This document shows positions 45,708 through 55,689 of a DNA stretch of 64,000 nucleotides, in pieces. The first letter of the stretch is position 1, and the number at the start of each line of letters is the position of its first letter. Below the pieces are notes generated by a model that was not told the DNA's origin, did no database searches, and saw nothing but the letters and a program-made list of their open reading frames with translations. Position numbers and translations under genes: made by a program. Source of the stretch: Romboutsia_E sp900604535 (GTDB lineage: Bacteria; Bacillota; Clostridia; Peptostreptococcales; Peptostreptococcaceae); contig NZ_UWOT01000009.1 in NCBI RefSeq assembly GCF_900604535.1, forward strand, positions 73,052 to 137,051, given 5' to 3'.

Positions 45708-46271
45708 ATGAATTTAACGGATATAAATGAAAAATTAAAAGATATGTTACCTAAAAGAAGATTAAATCATTCTTTAAATGTAGCAGAATGTGCAGTAAAG
45801 TTATGTGAAATATATAATTGTGATAATGAAAAAGCATACATAGCAGGTATAGTACATGATTGTGCTAAATATTTAACCTTAGAAGAAGTCGATTACTATG
45901 TTAGAAAATATAATATAAAATTAGATGAATTAGAAATGGAAAGTTTAGCTTTATCTCACAGTATTATAGGTTCATACATAGCTAGATATGAATTTGAAAT
46001 AAATGACATAGAAATACTAGATGCTATAAGATATCATACAACAGGAAAAGAAAATATGTCATTATTAGAAAAAATAATTTATATGGCAGATTTAATAGAA
46101 AAAGATAGGAATTTTCCAAATGTAGATTTATTAAGAGAATTAACTTATAGTGGTAAATTAGATGAGGCATTACTCATATCATTTAATAACACGATAAAAT
46201 TTGTAATAGATAATAATCAGTTGATACACCCAAGAACTGTAAGTGCACGTAATTATATAATGAAAAAATAA
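45708..46271 (+). CDS. yqeK: HD-domain phosphohydrolase YqeK
   Basis: A 187-residue HD-domain protein. Metal ligands are visible as H-S-L-N-V-A-E-C-A (about 22), H-D-C-A-K-Y (about 50) and later His residues. YqeK-type proteins hydrolyse diadenosine tetraphosphate. It begins directly after the nadD stop codon with no gap. Confidence 0.92.
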   Translation: MNLTDINEKLKDMLPKRRLNHSLNVAECAVKLCEIYNCDNEKAYIAGIVHDCAKYLTLEEVDYYVRKYNIKLDELEMESLALSHSIIGSYIARYEFEINDIEILDAIRYHTTGKENMSLLEKIIYMADLIEKDRNFPNVDLLRELTYSGKLDEALLISFNNTIKFVIDNNQLIHPRTVSARNYIMKK

Positions 46272-46400
46272 CTAAAAAATTATTATTATGAAATAATAGT
46301 ATATAATAGATAGATGCAGTTTAAAAATAAGATGCTTACTATACACTATTTATGATATAATAATAAAACGTGTTTAAAATTAGGAAAGTGAGGAATTAAA

Positions 46401-46751
46401 ATGACAGTAAATGAAATGACGAAAGTAATATATGATGCAATAGACGATAAAATTGGTCAAGATATATCTATAATAAATATAGGAGCAGTATCTAGCTTAT
46501 GTGATTACTTTGTAATAGCTACAGCTGGTTCTCAAAGACAAGTAAAAGCTATAGCTGATAATGTAGAAGATGAATTAACAAAGCTTGGAATAGAGCCAAG
46601 AGGAAAAGAAGGATATGAAAGTCAAACTTGGGTACTTCTTGATTATGGCGATGTTATAGTTCATATATTTAATGAAGAACAAAGAGGATTCTATAACCTA
46701 GAAAAATTATGGAAAGACGCTCCATACGTAGATATTGACACTTTAGCATAA
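46401..46751 (+). CDS. rsfS: Ribosomal silencing factor RsfS
   Basis: A 116-residue RsfS/Iojap protein that binds L14 and blocks subunit joining. It contains D-Y-F-V-I-A-T (about 34), the G-x-x-x-x-x-W-V-L-L-D-Y-G-D-V-I-V-H segment (about 75-90) and the C-terminal Y-N-L-E-K-L-W. The gap of 129 bp from yqeK is larger than usual for a tight operon. Confidence 0.94.
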   Translation: MTVNEMTKVIYDAIDDKIGQDISIINIGAVSSLCDYFVIATAGSQRQVKAIADNVEDELTKLGIEPRGKEGYESQTWVLLDYGDVIVHIFNEEQRGFYNLEKLWKDAPYVDIDTLA

Positions 46752-46794
46752 TAATGATAATATAATTAATTATAAATAATAAATATATCAAGTA

Positions 46795-47010
46795 GACTAG
46801 AGTAGTAAAAGCAAAAATTTTATCAGAGAGCTAGTGGTTGCTGTGAACTAGTAAATTAGAACTTTGAACTTGCTAGAAATAATCTATTTGGCCGTAGTTG
46901 GCATAAAAACTATCTAAGAGAGTCTAATTTTAGACTAATTAGGGTGGTACCGCGAAGATATAATCCTCGTCCCTAAACAATATTGTTTAGAGACTGAGGA
47001 TTTTTTTATT
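46795..47010 (+). ncRNA. T-box leader, leucine
   Basis: The antiterminator T-box AGGGTGGTACCGCG (46941-46954) is present, with an upstream AGAGAG stem-I motif and GGTTGCTGTGAAC segment. GAACTT at 46866-46871 places CTT (Leu) as the specifier codon. A terminator hairpin with TTTTTTT follows (about 46972-47009). Uncharged tRNA-Leu would promote readthrough into leuS. Confidence 0.92.
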
Positions 47011-47091
47011 ATATAAGTTAAATTTATCTAAACATGGATAAAATAACTTTTATAGACTATTTTAATCAAAATATCAAAGGAGGAAATTTTA

Positions 47092-49512
47092 ATGAGCGTT
47101 TACAATCATAAAAATGTAGAAGCTAAATGGCAAAAAACTTGGGCTGAAAATGATCAGTATAAAACTAATACACTAGATAATTCTAAGCCAAACTATTATA
47201 CTTTAGAAATGTTCCCATATCCATCAGGGAAAATACATATGGGTCATGTTAGAAACTACTCTATAGGTGATGTTGTTGCTAGATTTAAAAAAATGGAAGG
47301 ATATAATGTACTTCATCCAATGGGATGGGATTCATTTGGTCTTCCAGCAGAAAATGCAGCTATAAAGCATGGTATACATCCACATAAATGGACTATGGAA
47401 AATATAGAAGATATGAAAGGCCAATTAAAATTATTGGGTCTTAGCTATGACTGGGATAGAGAAGTTGCAACTTCTACTCCAGAATATTACAAATTTACTC
47501 AAGAAATATTTTTAAAATTCTTAGAACATGGATTAGCATATAAGAAGAAATCTTTTGTTAACTGGTGCCCATCTTGTGAAACAGTTCTTGCAAATGAGCA
47601 AGTTGTTCAAGGACAATGTGAAAGATGTGATTCTGTAGTTATAAAGAAAGATTTAGAACAATGGTACTTTAAAACTACTCACTATGCTGAAGAATTACTT
47701 CAAGATTTAAATACTTTAGATGGATGGCCAGATAAAGTTAAATTAATGCAAAAGAACTGGATAGGAAAAAGTACAGGTGCTGAAATAGTATTCGATATAG
47801 ATGGAACTGATAAGTCTATGACAGTATTTACAACTAGACCAGATACTGTTCATGGTGTTACATATATGGTACTTGCTCCAGAGCATGATTTAGTTAAGGA
47901 TCTAGTTGCTGGAACAGAATATGAAGCAGATGTAGAAAAGTTTGTTGCAAAAATGCACACAATGACAGAAATAGAAAGAACTTCTACAGATGTAGAAAAA
48001 GAAGGTATGTTTATAGGCAAATATGTAGTTAATCCTTTAACAGGAGAAAAAGCTCCAATATGGATAGCAAACTATGTATTAGCAGATTATGGTACAGGTG
48101 CTATAATGGCAGTTCCTGCTCATGATGAAAGAGATAGAGAATTTGCTGAAAAATACAACTTAGAGATATTACCAGTAATAGATGAAGAAAATAAAATGAT
48201 AAACTCAGGTGAATTTAATGGAATGGATGCATCTGAAGCTTTCAATAAGATAATAGAAAAAATAGAAGAAATGAAAATAGGAAAGAAAACAGTTAACTAT
48301 AGATTAAGAGACTGGTTACTTTCTAGACAAAGATACTGGGGATGTCCAATTCCAGTTGTTTACTGTGATGATTGTGGTGTAGTTCCAGAGAAAAAAGAAA
48401 ATTTACCAGTATTATTACCAACAGATGTTGAGTTTACAGGTAAAGGTGAATCTCCACTTACAACTTCAAAAGAATTTATGACTACAGCTTGTCCTTGTTG
48501 TGGTAAACCAGCTAGAAGAGAAGTTGATACAATGGATACATTTGTGGATTCTTCTTGGTACTTCTTAAGATACATAGATCCTAAGAATACTGAAAATATA
48601 TTTGACTCAGAAGTAGTTAATAAGTGGATGCCGGTTGACCAATATATAGGTGGTGTAGAGCATGCTATAATGCATTTACTGTACTCAAGATTCTTTGTAA
48701 AAGCATTTAATGATATGGGACTTGTTGACTTCAAAGAGCCATTTAAAAACTTATTAACTCAAGGTATGGTTCTTAAAGAAGGTACTAAGATGAGTAAGTC
48801 AAAAGGTAATGTAGTTTCTCCTCTTGAAATAATAGAAGAATTCGGGGCTGATACAGCGAGATTATTTGTACTATTTGCAGCACCGCCAGAAAGAGATTTA
48901 GATTGGTCTGAACAAGGTGTTGAAGGATGTTATAGATTCTTAAATAGAGTTTACAGATTAGTTGATGAATTAGCTGATATTGCTAAGGATGACTGTACTA
49001 TAGGTGAATTAACTAAAGAAGATAAGGCTATGAGATATACAATTCATGCAACACTTAAAAAAGTTACAGAAGATTTAAGTGAAAAGTTTGGATTTAACAC
49101 AGCTATATCTGCTTTAATGGAATTAATAAATGAAATGTATAAGTACAAAGAGTTAGATAATAGAAATAATGCAGTTATAAAAGAAGGTATAGAAACTATA
49201 GTAACTATACTTGCTCCATTTACTCCTCATATGGGAGAAGAATTATGGACTATGATAGGTAAAGAAGGCAGTGTATTTGATATAAGCTGGCCAAAATATG
49301 ATGAAACTGCATTAGTTAAAGATGAAGTTGAAGTTGTAGTTCAAGTTAATGGTAAAGTAAGAGGAAAGTTAACAGTTGGAGCTAATGTATCTAGAGAAGA
49401 AATGGAAAGTTTAGCTATGGCAGATGAAAAAATAAAGGCTTTAGTTGATGGTAAAACTGTAATTAAAGTTATTGCAGTTCCTAAGAAATTAGTTAATATA
49501 GTTGTTAAATAA
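47092..49512 (+). CDS. leuS: Leucyl-tRNA synthetase
   Basis: An 806-residue class I synthetase. H-M-G-H-V-R-N-Y (HIGH motif) is at about 49 and K-M-S-K-S near 567. A CP1 editing domain with T-x-T-x-R-P-D-T lies near 245-255, and there is a Cys-rich zinc module near residue 155-185. Regulated by the T-box leader upstream. Confidence 0.97.
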   Translation: MSVYNHKNVEAKWQKTWAENDQYKTNTLDNSKPNYYTLEMFPYPSGKIHMGHVRNYSIGDVVARFKKMEGYNVLHPMGWDSFGLPAENAAIKHGIHPHKWTMENIEDMKGQLKLLGLSYDWDREVATSTPEYYKFTQEIFLKFLEHGLAYKKKSFVNWCPSCETVLANEQVVQGQCERCDSVVIKKDLEQWYFKTTHYAEELLQDLNTLDGWPDKVKLMQKNWIGKSTGAEIVFDIDGTDKSMTVFTTRPDTVHGVTYMVLAPEHDLVKDLVAGTEYEADVEKFVAKMHTMTEIERTSTDVEKEGMFIGKYVVNPLTGEKAPIWIANYVLADYGTGAIMAVPAHDERDREFAEKYNLEILPVIDEENKMINSGEFNGMDASEAFNKIIEKIEEMKIGKKTVNYRLRDWLLSRQRYWGCPIPVVYCDDCGVVPEKKENLPVLLPTDVEFTGKGESPLTTSKEFMTTACPCCGKPARREVDTMDTFVDSSWYFLRYIDPKNTENIFDSEVVNKWMPVDQYIGGVEHAIMHLLYSRFFVKAFNDMGLVDFKEPFKNLLTQGMVLKEGTKMSKSKGNVVSPLEIIEEFGADTARLFVLFAAPPERDLDWSEQGVEGCYRFLNRVYRLVDELADIAKDDCTIGELTKEDKAMRYTIHATLKKVTEDLSEKFGFNTAISALMELINEMYKYKELDNRNNAVIKEGIETIVTILAPFTPHMGEELWTMIGKEGSVFDISWPKYDETALVKDEVEVVVQVNGKVRGKLTVGANVSREEMESLAMADEKIKALVDGKTVIKVIAVPKKLVNIVVK

Positions 49513-49526
49513 CATATAAAGTATAT

Positions 49527-49577
49527 AAAAGTAGGACTATTTTGTTTTATTTAAAACATAATAGTCCTACTTTTTAT
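49527..49577. terminator. leuS terminator
   Basis: A long AAAAGTAGGACTATT stem around an AT-rich loop is followed by TTTTTAT. Confidence 0.8.
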
Positions 49578-49688
49578 ATACATAATTAAAATAGTGTTAA
49601 AAACACATATAATTAGTAACGTTATTATAAAATATTTAATTATAAAATAATTTATTGAAAATTATAATAAAATCATCTATAATTATAG

Positions 49689-49709
49689 GGAAAACACTTT
49701 CATAGTGTT
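49689..49709. promoter_or_regulatory. Candidate cre (CcpA) site upstream of mgl
   Basis: Read on the minus strand, TGAAAGTGTTTTCC (49702-49689) matches most of the cre consensus. It overlaps the inverted repeat AACACT-n5-AGTGTT (49693-49709). Position about 35 bp upstream of mglB fits catabolite control. CcpA is inferred. Confidence 0.5.
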
Positions 49710-49736
49710 AAAACTAAAGATTAGAGGGGGATTTAT

Positions 49737-50771
49737 ATGAATAAGAGGGGGATTTTAGCATTAGGATTATCAGCTACAATGTTATTTTCAATGGTAGGTT
49801 GTTCATCAAGTGATTCAGGAGATGGAACTAACTCATCAGATCAGCCTAAAATAGGTGCAACAGTTTATAAAGCAGATGATAACTTTATATCTGCAGTTAG
49901 TAGAGAGTTAAAGGAAAATGCTAAAGATGTAGCAGAAATAACAGTAGATGACTCCCAAAATGACCAAGCAAAACAATTAGATCAAATTGATACTATGATA
50001 GCTAAGGGTGCTAATGTATTAGCAATAAACTTAGTTGATCCAAAAGCCGCAAGTTCAGTGATAGAAAAGGCTCAAGCTTCAGATTTACCAGTAGTATTCT
50101 TTAATAAAGAGCCAGATGCAGATGCTTTAGCAAGTTACGACAAGGCATATTATGTAGGAACTGTATCTAAGGAATCAGGAGTTATTCAAGGAGAAGTTGT
50201 GGCTAAAGAATGGGAAGCTAACAAAGAAAAATGGGATAAAAATGGAGATGGAAAAATACAATATGTGTTAATAAAAGGAGAACCAGGACATCCAGATGCA
50301 GAAGCTAGAACTGAATGGGTTATAAAAACAGTAAATGAGAAAGGTATAGAAACTGAAGAATTAGCAATAGATACAGGTATGTGGGATGCAGCTAAAGCAA
50401 CTGAAAAAATGGATGCATGGTTAGCTAAGTTTGGAGATAAAATAGAATTTGTAATTTGTAATAATGATGGTATGGCTTCAGGTGCTGTTGCTTCTCTTGA
50501 AAAAGAAGGATATTTTACAGGGGATAAATTTATGCCAGTTGTAGGTGTTGATGCTATACCTGAAATAGTAACTCTTATAGAGAATGATAAGGTTGTAGGG
50601 ACAGTACTAAATGATGCTCCAAACCAAGCTAAAGCAGTTATTGATTTATGTGTAAATTTAGCTAACGGTAAAGATCCAGTAGAAGGAACAGAATGGAAGT
50701 TAGATGATACTAAAGCTGTTCGTGTACCATATATAGGAATTACTAAAGATAATTTAGATGAAGCTAAGTAA
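49737..50771 (+). CDS. mglB: Sugar ABC transporter substrate-binding lipoprotein (galactose/MglB-like)
   Basis: A 344-residue periplasmic-binding-protein-fold lipoprotein, lipobox M-V-G-C at about 19-22. The N-K-E-P-D-A-D-A-L, D-x-N-G-D-G-K-I-Q-Y calcium-loop-like segment (about 165) and G-V-D-A-I-P motif match galactose/glucose-binding MglB. RBS GAGGGGGA. Confidence 0.88.
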   Translation: MNKRGILALGLSATMLFSMVGCSSSDSGDGTNSSDQPKIGATVYKADDNFISAVSRELKENAKDVAEITVDDSQNDQAKQLDQIDTMIAKGANVLAINLVDPKAASSVIEKAQASDLPVVFFNKEPDADALASYDKAYYVGTVSKESGVIQGEVVAKEWEANKEKWDKNGDGKIQYVLIKGEPGHPDAEARTEWVIKTVNEKGIETEELAIDTGMWDAAKATEKMDAWLAKFGDKIEFVICNNDGMASGAVASLEKEGYFTGDKFMPVVGVDAIPEIVTLIENDKVVGTVLNDAPNQAKAVIDLCVNLANGKDPVEGTEWKLDDTKAVRVPYIGITKDNLDEAK

Positions 50772-50792
50772 TATAATATTATAAAGATTACT

Positions 50793-50840
50793 CAATACCT
50801 AAGAGCTTTTATAAATATAAAATAAGTTCTTAGGTATTAA
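50793..50840. terminator. Hairpin between mglB and mglA
   Basis: AATACCTAAGA pairs with TCTTAGGTATT across an AT-rich loop, without a T-tract. Likely an mRNA-stabilising or partial terminator structure that keeps binding-protein levels above those of the transporter. Confidence 0.5.
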
Positions 50841-50880
50841 ATTAAAATATATAGGTAACGTCTAAAGGGGGTATCAACTA

Positions 50881-52422
50881 TTGGATAAGATAGATAATAA
50901 ATTCATCTTACAGATGATAAATATAACTAAAGAGTTTCCAGGTGTAAAAGCTTTAGATAATGTAAATTTAAATGTTAGACCAGGAACAGTACATGCCCTT
51001 ATGGGAGAAAATGGTGCTGGAAAGTCAACTTTAATGAAATGCTTATTTGGAATTTATAAGAAAGACTCAGGGGAAATATACTTAGAAGGAAAAGAAATAG
51101 AATTTCAAAATACTAGACAAGCACTTGATAATGGTGTATCAATGGTTCATCAAGAACTAAATCAAGTTAGACAAAGAAATATATTAGATAATATTTGGCT
51201 TGGAAGATATCCTAAAAAAGGATTATTTATAGATGAAAATAAGATGTATAAAGATACTTTAGAAATTTTCAAGGATTTAGATATCGATGTAGATCCTAGA
51301 GAGAAAGTTGGAAATCTATCAGTATCTCAAATGCAAATGATAGAAATAGCAAAAGCAGTTTCTTATAATTCAAAAGTTATAGTTATGGATGAACCTACGT
51401 CATCTCTTACAGAAAAGGAAGTAGAACATTTATTTAGAATTATAACAAAGTTAAAAAATAAAAATGTAGCAATAATATATATATCACATAAGATGGAAGA
51501 GATATTAAAAATATCAGATGAAGTAACTGTAATGAGGGATGGACAATTAATAGAGACTAAGGATGCATCAGAGTTAACAACAGATAAGATTATAAGTATG
51601 ATGGTTGGTAGGGATATGTCAAATAGATTCCCACCAAAAGAAAATCATCCTGGCGAAGTTATATTAGAAGTTGATGGGTTAAGTGAAAATACAAAGTTTG
51701 GGTTAAAAGATGTTAGTTTTAAACTAAGAAAAGGTGAAATACTTGGCATAGCTGGGTTAGTTGGATCGAAAAGAACTGAAGTTGTAGAAGCATTGTTTGG
51801 AATGAGAAATATAGATAAAGGAACAATTAAGCTACATGGAAAGTTGATTGAAAACAAAAATCCTAGAAAATCTATGGAAAATGGTTTTGCTTTAGTTACA
51901 GAAGAAAGAAGAACTACGGGAATATTTCCTCAACTTAGTATAAATTTTAACTCTGTTATATCGAATATGGATTCTTATAAATCTAATGTATTGTTTTTAT
52001 CTGATAAGAAAATGGGAAAAGATACAAAGTGGGTTATAGATTCTATGAATGTAAAAACCCCATCGCAAAAAACTAGTATAGGAAGCTTATCAGGCGGTAA
52101 CCAACAAAAAGTAATAATAGGAAGATGGTTACTAACTAATCCTGAAATACTTATGCTAGATGAACCTACAAGGGGAATAGATGTAGGAGCAAAATATGAA
52201 ATATATCAACTTATAAATGACTTAGCAAGTAAAGAAAAAGGGATTATAATGATTTCCTCGGAAATGCCAGAACTTATAGGTGTAACAGATAGAATATTAG
52301 TAATGAGTAATGGTAGAGTTGCAGGAATTGTAGATTCAAAAAATACTACGCAAGAAGAGATAATGAAATTATCAGCGAAGTTTATAGAGGGGGATAGCCA
52401 TGAAGACAAAGTCACTAACTAA
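50881..52422 (+). CDS. mglA: Sugar ABC transporter ATPase (two ATP-binding cassettes)
   Basis: A 513-residue tandem ABC ATPase. Cassette one has G-E-N-G-A-G-K-S-T (about 40) and V-M-D-E-P-T (about 165). Cassette two has a degenerate P-loop G-L-V-G-S-K-R and a good signature L-S-G-G-N-Q-Q-K (about 405) with L-D-E-P-T, as is usual for the MglA/RbsA type. It starts at TTG 50881 after GGGGGT and overlaps mglC. Confidence 0.93.
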   Translation: MDKIDNKFILQMINITKEFPGVKALDNVNLNVRPGTVHALMGENGAGKSTLMKCLFGIYKKDSGEIYLEGKEIEFQNTRQALDNGVSMVHQELNQVRQRNILDNIWLGRYPKKGLFIDENKMYKDTLEIFKDLDIDVDPREKVGNLSVSQMQMIEIAKAVSYNSKVIVMDEPTSSLTEKEVEHLFRIITKLKNKNVAIIYISHKMEEILKISDEVTVMRDGQLIETKDASELTTDKIISMMVGRDMSNRFPPKENHPGEVILEVDGLSENTKFGLKDVSFKLRKGEILGIAGLVGSKRTEVVEALFGMRNIDKGTIKLHGKLIENKNPRKSMENGFALVTEERRTTGIFPQLSINFNSVISNMDSYKSNVLFLSDKKMGKDTKWVIDSMNVKTPSQKTSIGSLSGGNQQKVIIGRWLLTNPEILMLDEPTRGIDVGAKYEIYQLINDLASKEKGIIMISSEMPELIGVTDRILVMSNGRVAGIVDSKNTTQEEIMKLSAKFIEGDSHEDKVTN

Positions 52423-53434
52423 TGAAAAGCAATCTTTTAATATTATAGAGTGGGCTGGAAATAATGTAATACCAATAGTTCTGTTTATTATACTTATAGG
52501 TATAATTATAATAGAACCAAGCTTTCTTTCTATAAAAAACTTAACTAATATACTAGCACAATGTTCTACACGTATGATTATAGCACTAGGTATAGGTGGA
52601 ATAATAGTAACTCAAGGTACAGATCTTTCTGCTGGTCGTATAATTGGTTTGGCTGCTGTAGTATCAGCATCATTGCTACAAGCAACAGACTATGCATATA
52701 GAATGTATCCTAATTTACAAAAATTGCCGGTGGTTGCAGTAATATTATTTGTAATGATAATATGTGGGATAATGGGTGGAATAAATGGATTTGCAGTTGC
52801 AAAATTAAAAACACCACCTTTTATAGCTACTATGGGGACTATGCTTTTGGCCTATGGTATAACAAGTTTATACTTTGATAGACCTCCATACGGAGCACAA
52901 CCTATAGCAGGTCTTGATAAAGGATTTAAACAGTTAGCAGTTGGAGGTTTTCAATTAGGAGAGTTTAGATTACCATATCTTATAATTTATGCAGTAATAG
53001 CTTGTATAATAATGTGGCTTATATGGAATAAAACTAAGCTTGGTAAAAACATGTTTGCTATAGGAGGTAATCCAGAAGCAGCAGAAGTATCTGGTGTTAA
53101 TGTTGTTAGAAATCTAATAATAATATACGTTATGGCAGGTCTTTTGTATGGACTTGCAGGATCTTTAGAAGCAGCTAGGGTAGGTAGTGCTACTAACAAT
53201 ACAGGACTAATGTATGAAATGGATGCTATTGCAGCTTGTGTTGTAGGAGGAGTATCTTTCTCTGGTGGTATTGGTAGTATAGGTGGAATAATAACTGGAG
53301 TATTAATATTCCAAGTTTTAAATTATGGATTATCATTTATTGGTGTAAGTACATACTTACAGTTTATTATAAAGGGGGTAATAATAATAGCGGCAGTTGC
53401 ACTTGATACAAGAAAGTACATGAAGAAAAAATAA
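52400..53434 (+). CDS. mglC: Sugar ABC transporter permease (MglC-like)
   Basis: A 344-residue BPD_transp_2 permease with about nine hydrophobic segments. T-D-L-S-A-G-R-I-I-G-L near residue 75 and the C-terminal G-G-V-S-F-S-G-G-I-G-S-I-G-G are family signatures. ATG 52400 follows GAGGGGGATAG and overlaps mglA by 23 nt. Completes a galactose-type importer. Confidence 0.92.
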   Translation: MKTKSLTNEKQSFNIIEWAGNNVIPIVLFIILIGIIIIEPSFLSIKNLTNILAQCSTRMIIALGIGGIIVTQGTDLSAGRIIGLAAVVSASLLQATDYAYRMYPNLQKLPVVAVILFVMIICGIMGGINGFAVAKLKTPPFIATMGTMLLAYGITSLYFDRPPYGAQPIAGLDKGFKQLAVGGFQLGEFRLPYLIIYAVIACIIMWLIWNKTKLGKNMFAIGGNPEAAEVSGVNVVRNLIIIYVMAGLLYGLAGSLEAARVGSATNNTGLMYEMDAIAACVVGGVSFSGGIGSIGGIITGVLIFQVLNYGLSFIGVSTYLQFIIKGVIIIAAVALDTRKYMKKK

Positions 53435-53460
53435 TTTATAAATTTAATTTTAAAAATATA

Positions 53461-53497
53461 AAAAGACTATTTGTTCAGTGGCAAATAGTCTTTTTTT
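53461..53497 (+). terminator. mgl operon terminator
   Basis: The arms AAAGACTATTTG and CAAATAGTCTTT are followed by TTTT. Confidence 0.85.
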
Positions 53498-53637
53498 GTC
53501 AAAAAAATAATTAATTTATTTAATAATTATTGACTAAAGCTAGTTATTAATAATATAATTAGTTTGTGGAAAAAATAACACACTTAAATGTTAAAAAAAT
53601 GACTATCTAAATCAATATGAATTTTAGGGGGACGATT

Positions 53638-54855
53638 ATGTTACAAGTTACATTACAAGACATAAAGCAAGCAAAGGAAACTATAAAAGATATAGTTAAG
53701 AAAACTGATTTATTAGAATGTGCAGGCTTAAGTAATAAGGTCGATGCAAACGTTTTTTATAAATGCGAAAACCTACAAAGAACAGGGTCTTTCAAAGTAA
53801 GAGGAGCTTGTAATAAAATAGCAAATTTAACAGATGAAGAAAAAGCAAATGGAGTAATTGCATCAAGTGCAGGCAATCATGCTCAAGGGGTTGCATTAGG
53901 GGCTAAAATGAGCGGGATTAAATCTACAATAGTAATGCCTGCTACCGCACCATTATTAAAAATTTCTGCAACAAAAGGTTATGGAGCAGAAGTTGTTTTA
54001 AATGGATTAGTATACGATGATGCTTATGCAAAAGCAGTTGAAATACAAAAAGAAACTGGTGCAACATTTTTACATCCGTTTAATGATAAATATGTAATAG
54101 CAGGTCAAGGAACAATAGGGATTGAAATATTTGAACAATTAGATAATAAAGTTGATACAATTTTATGTCCAATAGGCGGAGGAGGATTAATAGCAGGTGT
54201 TGCAGTTGCAGCAAAAGCATTAAATCCAAACGTTAAAATAATAGGAGTACAGACTGCTAATATACCTTCTATGCATGAATCTGTAAAACATGGAGTAGTT
54301 ACAACTGCGTTTAATGCTACTACAATAGCTGATGGTATAGCTGTTAAAACTCCTGGAGATATGACATTTGAAATAATAAATGAGTTAGTTGATGAAATAG
54401 TTCTTGTAGAAGAAGATGAAATAGCTCAAGGTATAGTGTACTTAATGGAAAACTTAAAAGTTGTAGCAGAAGGATCTGGTGCAGTAACAACTGCTGCATT
54501 GTTAAGTAAAAAATATGTTCCTAAATCAGATGAAAATATTGTTTGTATAATATCTGGTGGAAATGTAGATGTTAATAATTTATATAGAATAATAGGTACA
54601 GGACTAGCTAAAGAAGGTAGAAGATACTCATTTGGTGTAACAATGGTGGATCAACCAGGTGGATTCTCTCAATTAACAAAAATAATAAGTGAGAATAAAG
54701 CTAACATATTAAATGCAAATCAGTCTAGATTATCATCTGGAGCATATATAGGAAAACAACTTGCAGAATTTGTATTAGAAACATTTGACCATGATCATAT
54801 AGAAAAAATAAAAAAAGATATAGAATCTGCTGGATTTGAGATAAAAGATTTATAA
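53638..54855 (+). CDS. ilvA: Threonine ammonia-lyase (ACT-domain type)
   Basis: A 405-residue PLP enzyme converting threonine to 2-oxobutanoate and ammonia. ATG 53638 follows AGGGGGA; the frame is open 21 nt further upstream. The PLP lysine is in G-S-F-K-V-R-G-A (about 52), with the S-S-A-G-N-H-A-Q-G (about 80) and G-G-G-G-L-I-A-G loops. A single C-terminal ACT domain (about 330-405) suggests amino-acid control. Gene order before ridA is functionally sensible. Confidence 0.93.
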   Translation: MLQVTLQDIKQAKETIKDIVKKTDLLECAGLSNKVDANVFYKCENLQRTGSFKVRGACNKIANLTDEEKANGVIASSAGNHAQGVALGAKMSGIKSTIVMPATAPLLKISATKGYGAEVVLNGLVYDDAYAKAVEIQKETGATFLHPFNDKYVIAGQGTIGIEIFEQLDNKVDTILCPIGGGGLIAGVAVAAKALNPNVKIIGVQTANIPSMHESVKHGVVTTAFNATTIADGIAVKTPGDMTFEIINELVDEIVLVEEDEIAQGIVYLMENLKVVAEGSGAVTTAALLSKKYVPKSDENIVCIISGGNVDVNNLYRIIGTGLAKEGRRYSFGVTMVDQPGGFSQLTKIISENKANILNANQSRLSSGAYIGKQLAEFVLETFDHDHIEKIKKDIESAGFEIKDL

Positions 54856-54939
54856 AATAATATATACAATTTTTATTATAGGGTAGTATAATATAAAGTA
54901 AAGTATTAAAGATTATATAGATTTTAGGAGGAATTAAAA

Positions 54940-55323
54940 ATGAAACAACAAGTAATACATACTGATAATGCACCAAAAGCAATAGGACCATATTCTCAAG
55001 CTATAAAAGCTGGAAATTTATTATTTGTATCTGGACAAGTTCCTTTTGTACCAGAGACTATGGAAATAGTTGAAGGAGATGTTAAGGCTCAAACAAAGCA
55101 ATCATTAGAAAATGTAGCGGCTATATTAAAAGAAGCAGGAGCTGATTTTTCAAATGTAGTTAAATCAACAGTATTCATAAAAGATATGAATGAATTTGCT
55201 TTAATAAATGAAGTTTATGCAGAGTTCTTTGGTGAAAACAAGCCAGCTAGAGCTTGTGTAGAAGTTGCTAGATTACCAAAAGATGTTAAAGTTGAGATAG
55301 AAGTTATAGCTGTAGTAGAATAA
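54940..55323 (+). CDS. ridA: RidA family reactive imine/enamine deaminase
   Basis: A 127-residue RidA/YjgF protein. The active Arg is in the segment N-K-P-A-R-A-C-V-E-V (about residue 105-110), with the G-P-Y-S-Q-A start and S-G-Q-V-P motif. It hydrolyses 2-aminoacrylate and similar enamines produced by serine/threonine dehydratases, which explains its place between ilvA and sdaAB. Confidence 0.95.
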   Translation: MKQQVIHTDNAPKAIGPYSQAIKAGNLLFVSGQVPFVPETMEIVEGDVKAQTKQSLENVAAILKEAGADFSNVVKSTVFIKDMNEFALINEVYAEFFGENKPARACVEVARLPKDVKVEIEVIAVVE

Positions 55324-55345
55324 TAAGCTTTAATTAAAATATAAA

Positions 55346-55374
55346 AAATGGCCAGTAGATGCTGGTCATTTTAT
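55346..55374 (+). terminator. Terminator after ridA
   Basis: The arms AAATGGCCAG and CTGGTCATTT around a short loop are followed by TAT. Confidence 0.7.
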
Positions 55375-55689
55375 ATTCTATTAAATCTCAAAATAGTACG
55401 TAAACTAATAATTGGAAAATAAAAAAATATGAAAAAAAATATTCCATAAAAATGATTTTTTATATATAATATTAATTAGCAGATAACAAAAAATAAATTA
55501 AAGTATAGATGCTTTTATTTAATTAATAATAAGTATATATAATAGCTGCATAACTAATGCTATTAAATTTATATTTAACAAAATTAGATGCTTTTAGATT
55601 ATTGGTATTAAATTAATTTTATTTAAGTTTTGTGAAAATGATTTCAGAAATTAATTTAATGAGACATTTAAGAAAGAAGAGGTAAAGCA
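55375..55689. other. AT-rich intergenic region before sdaAB
   Basis: About 315 bp without an ORF having a ribosome binding site. The sequence TAGATGCTTTTA occurs twice about 80 bp apart (near 55507 and 55587). I see no riboswitch, tRNA or clear promoter; the sdaAB promoter should be in it. Confidence 0.4.

Noticed and set aside
55500..55600. Repeated TAGATGCTTTTA as a regulatory repeat
   Set aside because: Only two copies in an AT-rich region, with no symmetry; chance is likely.
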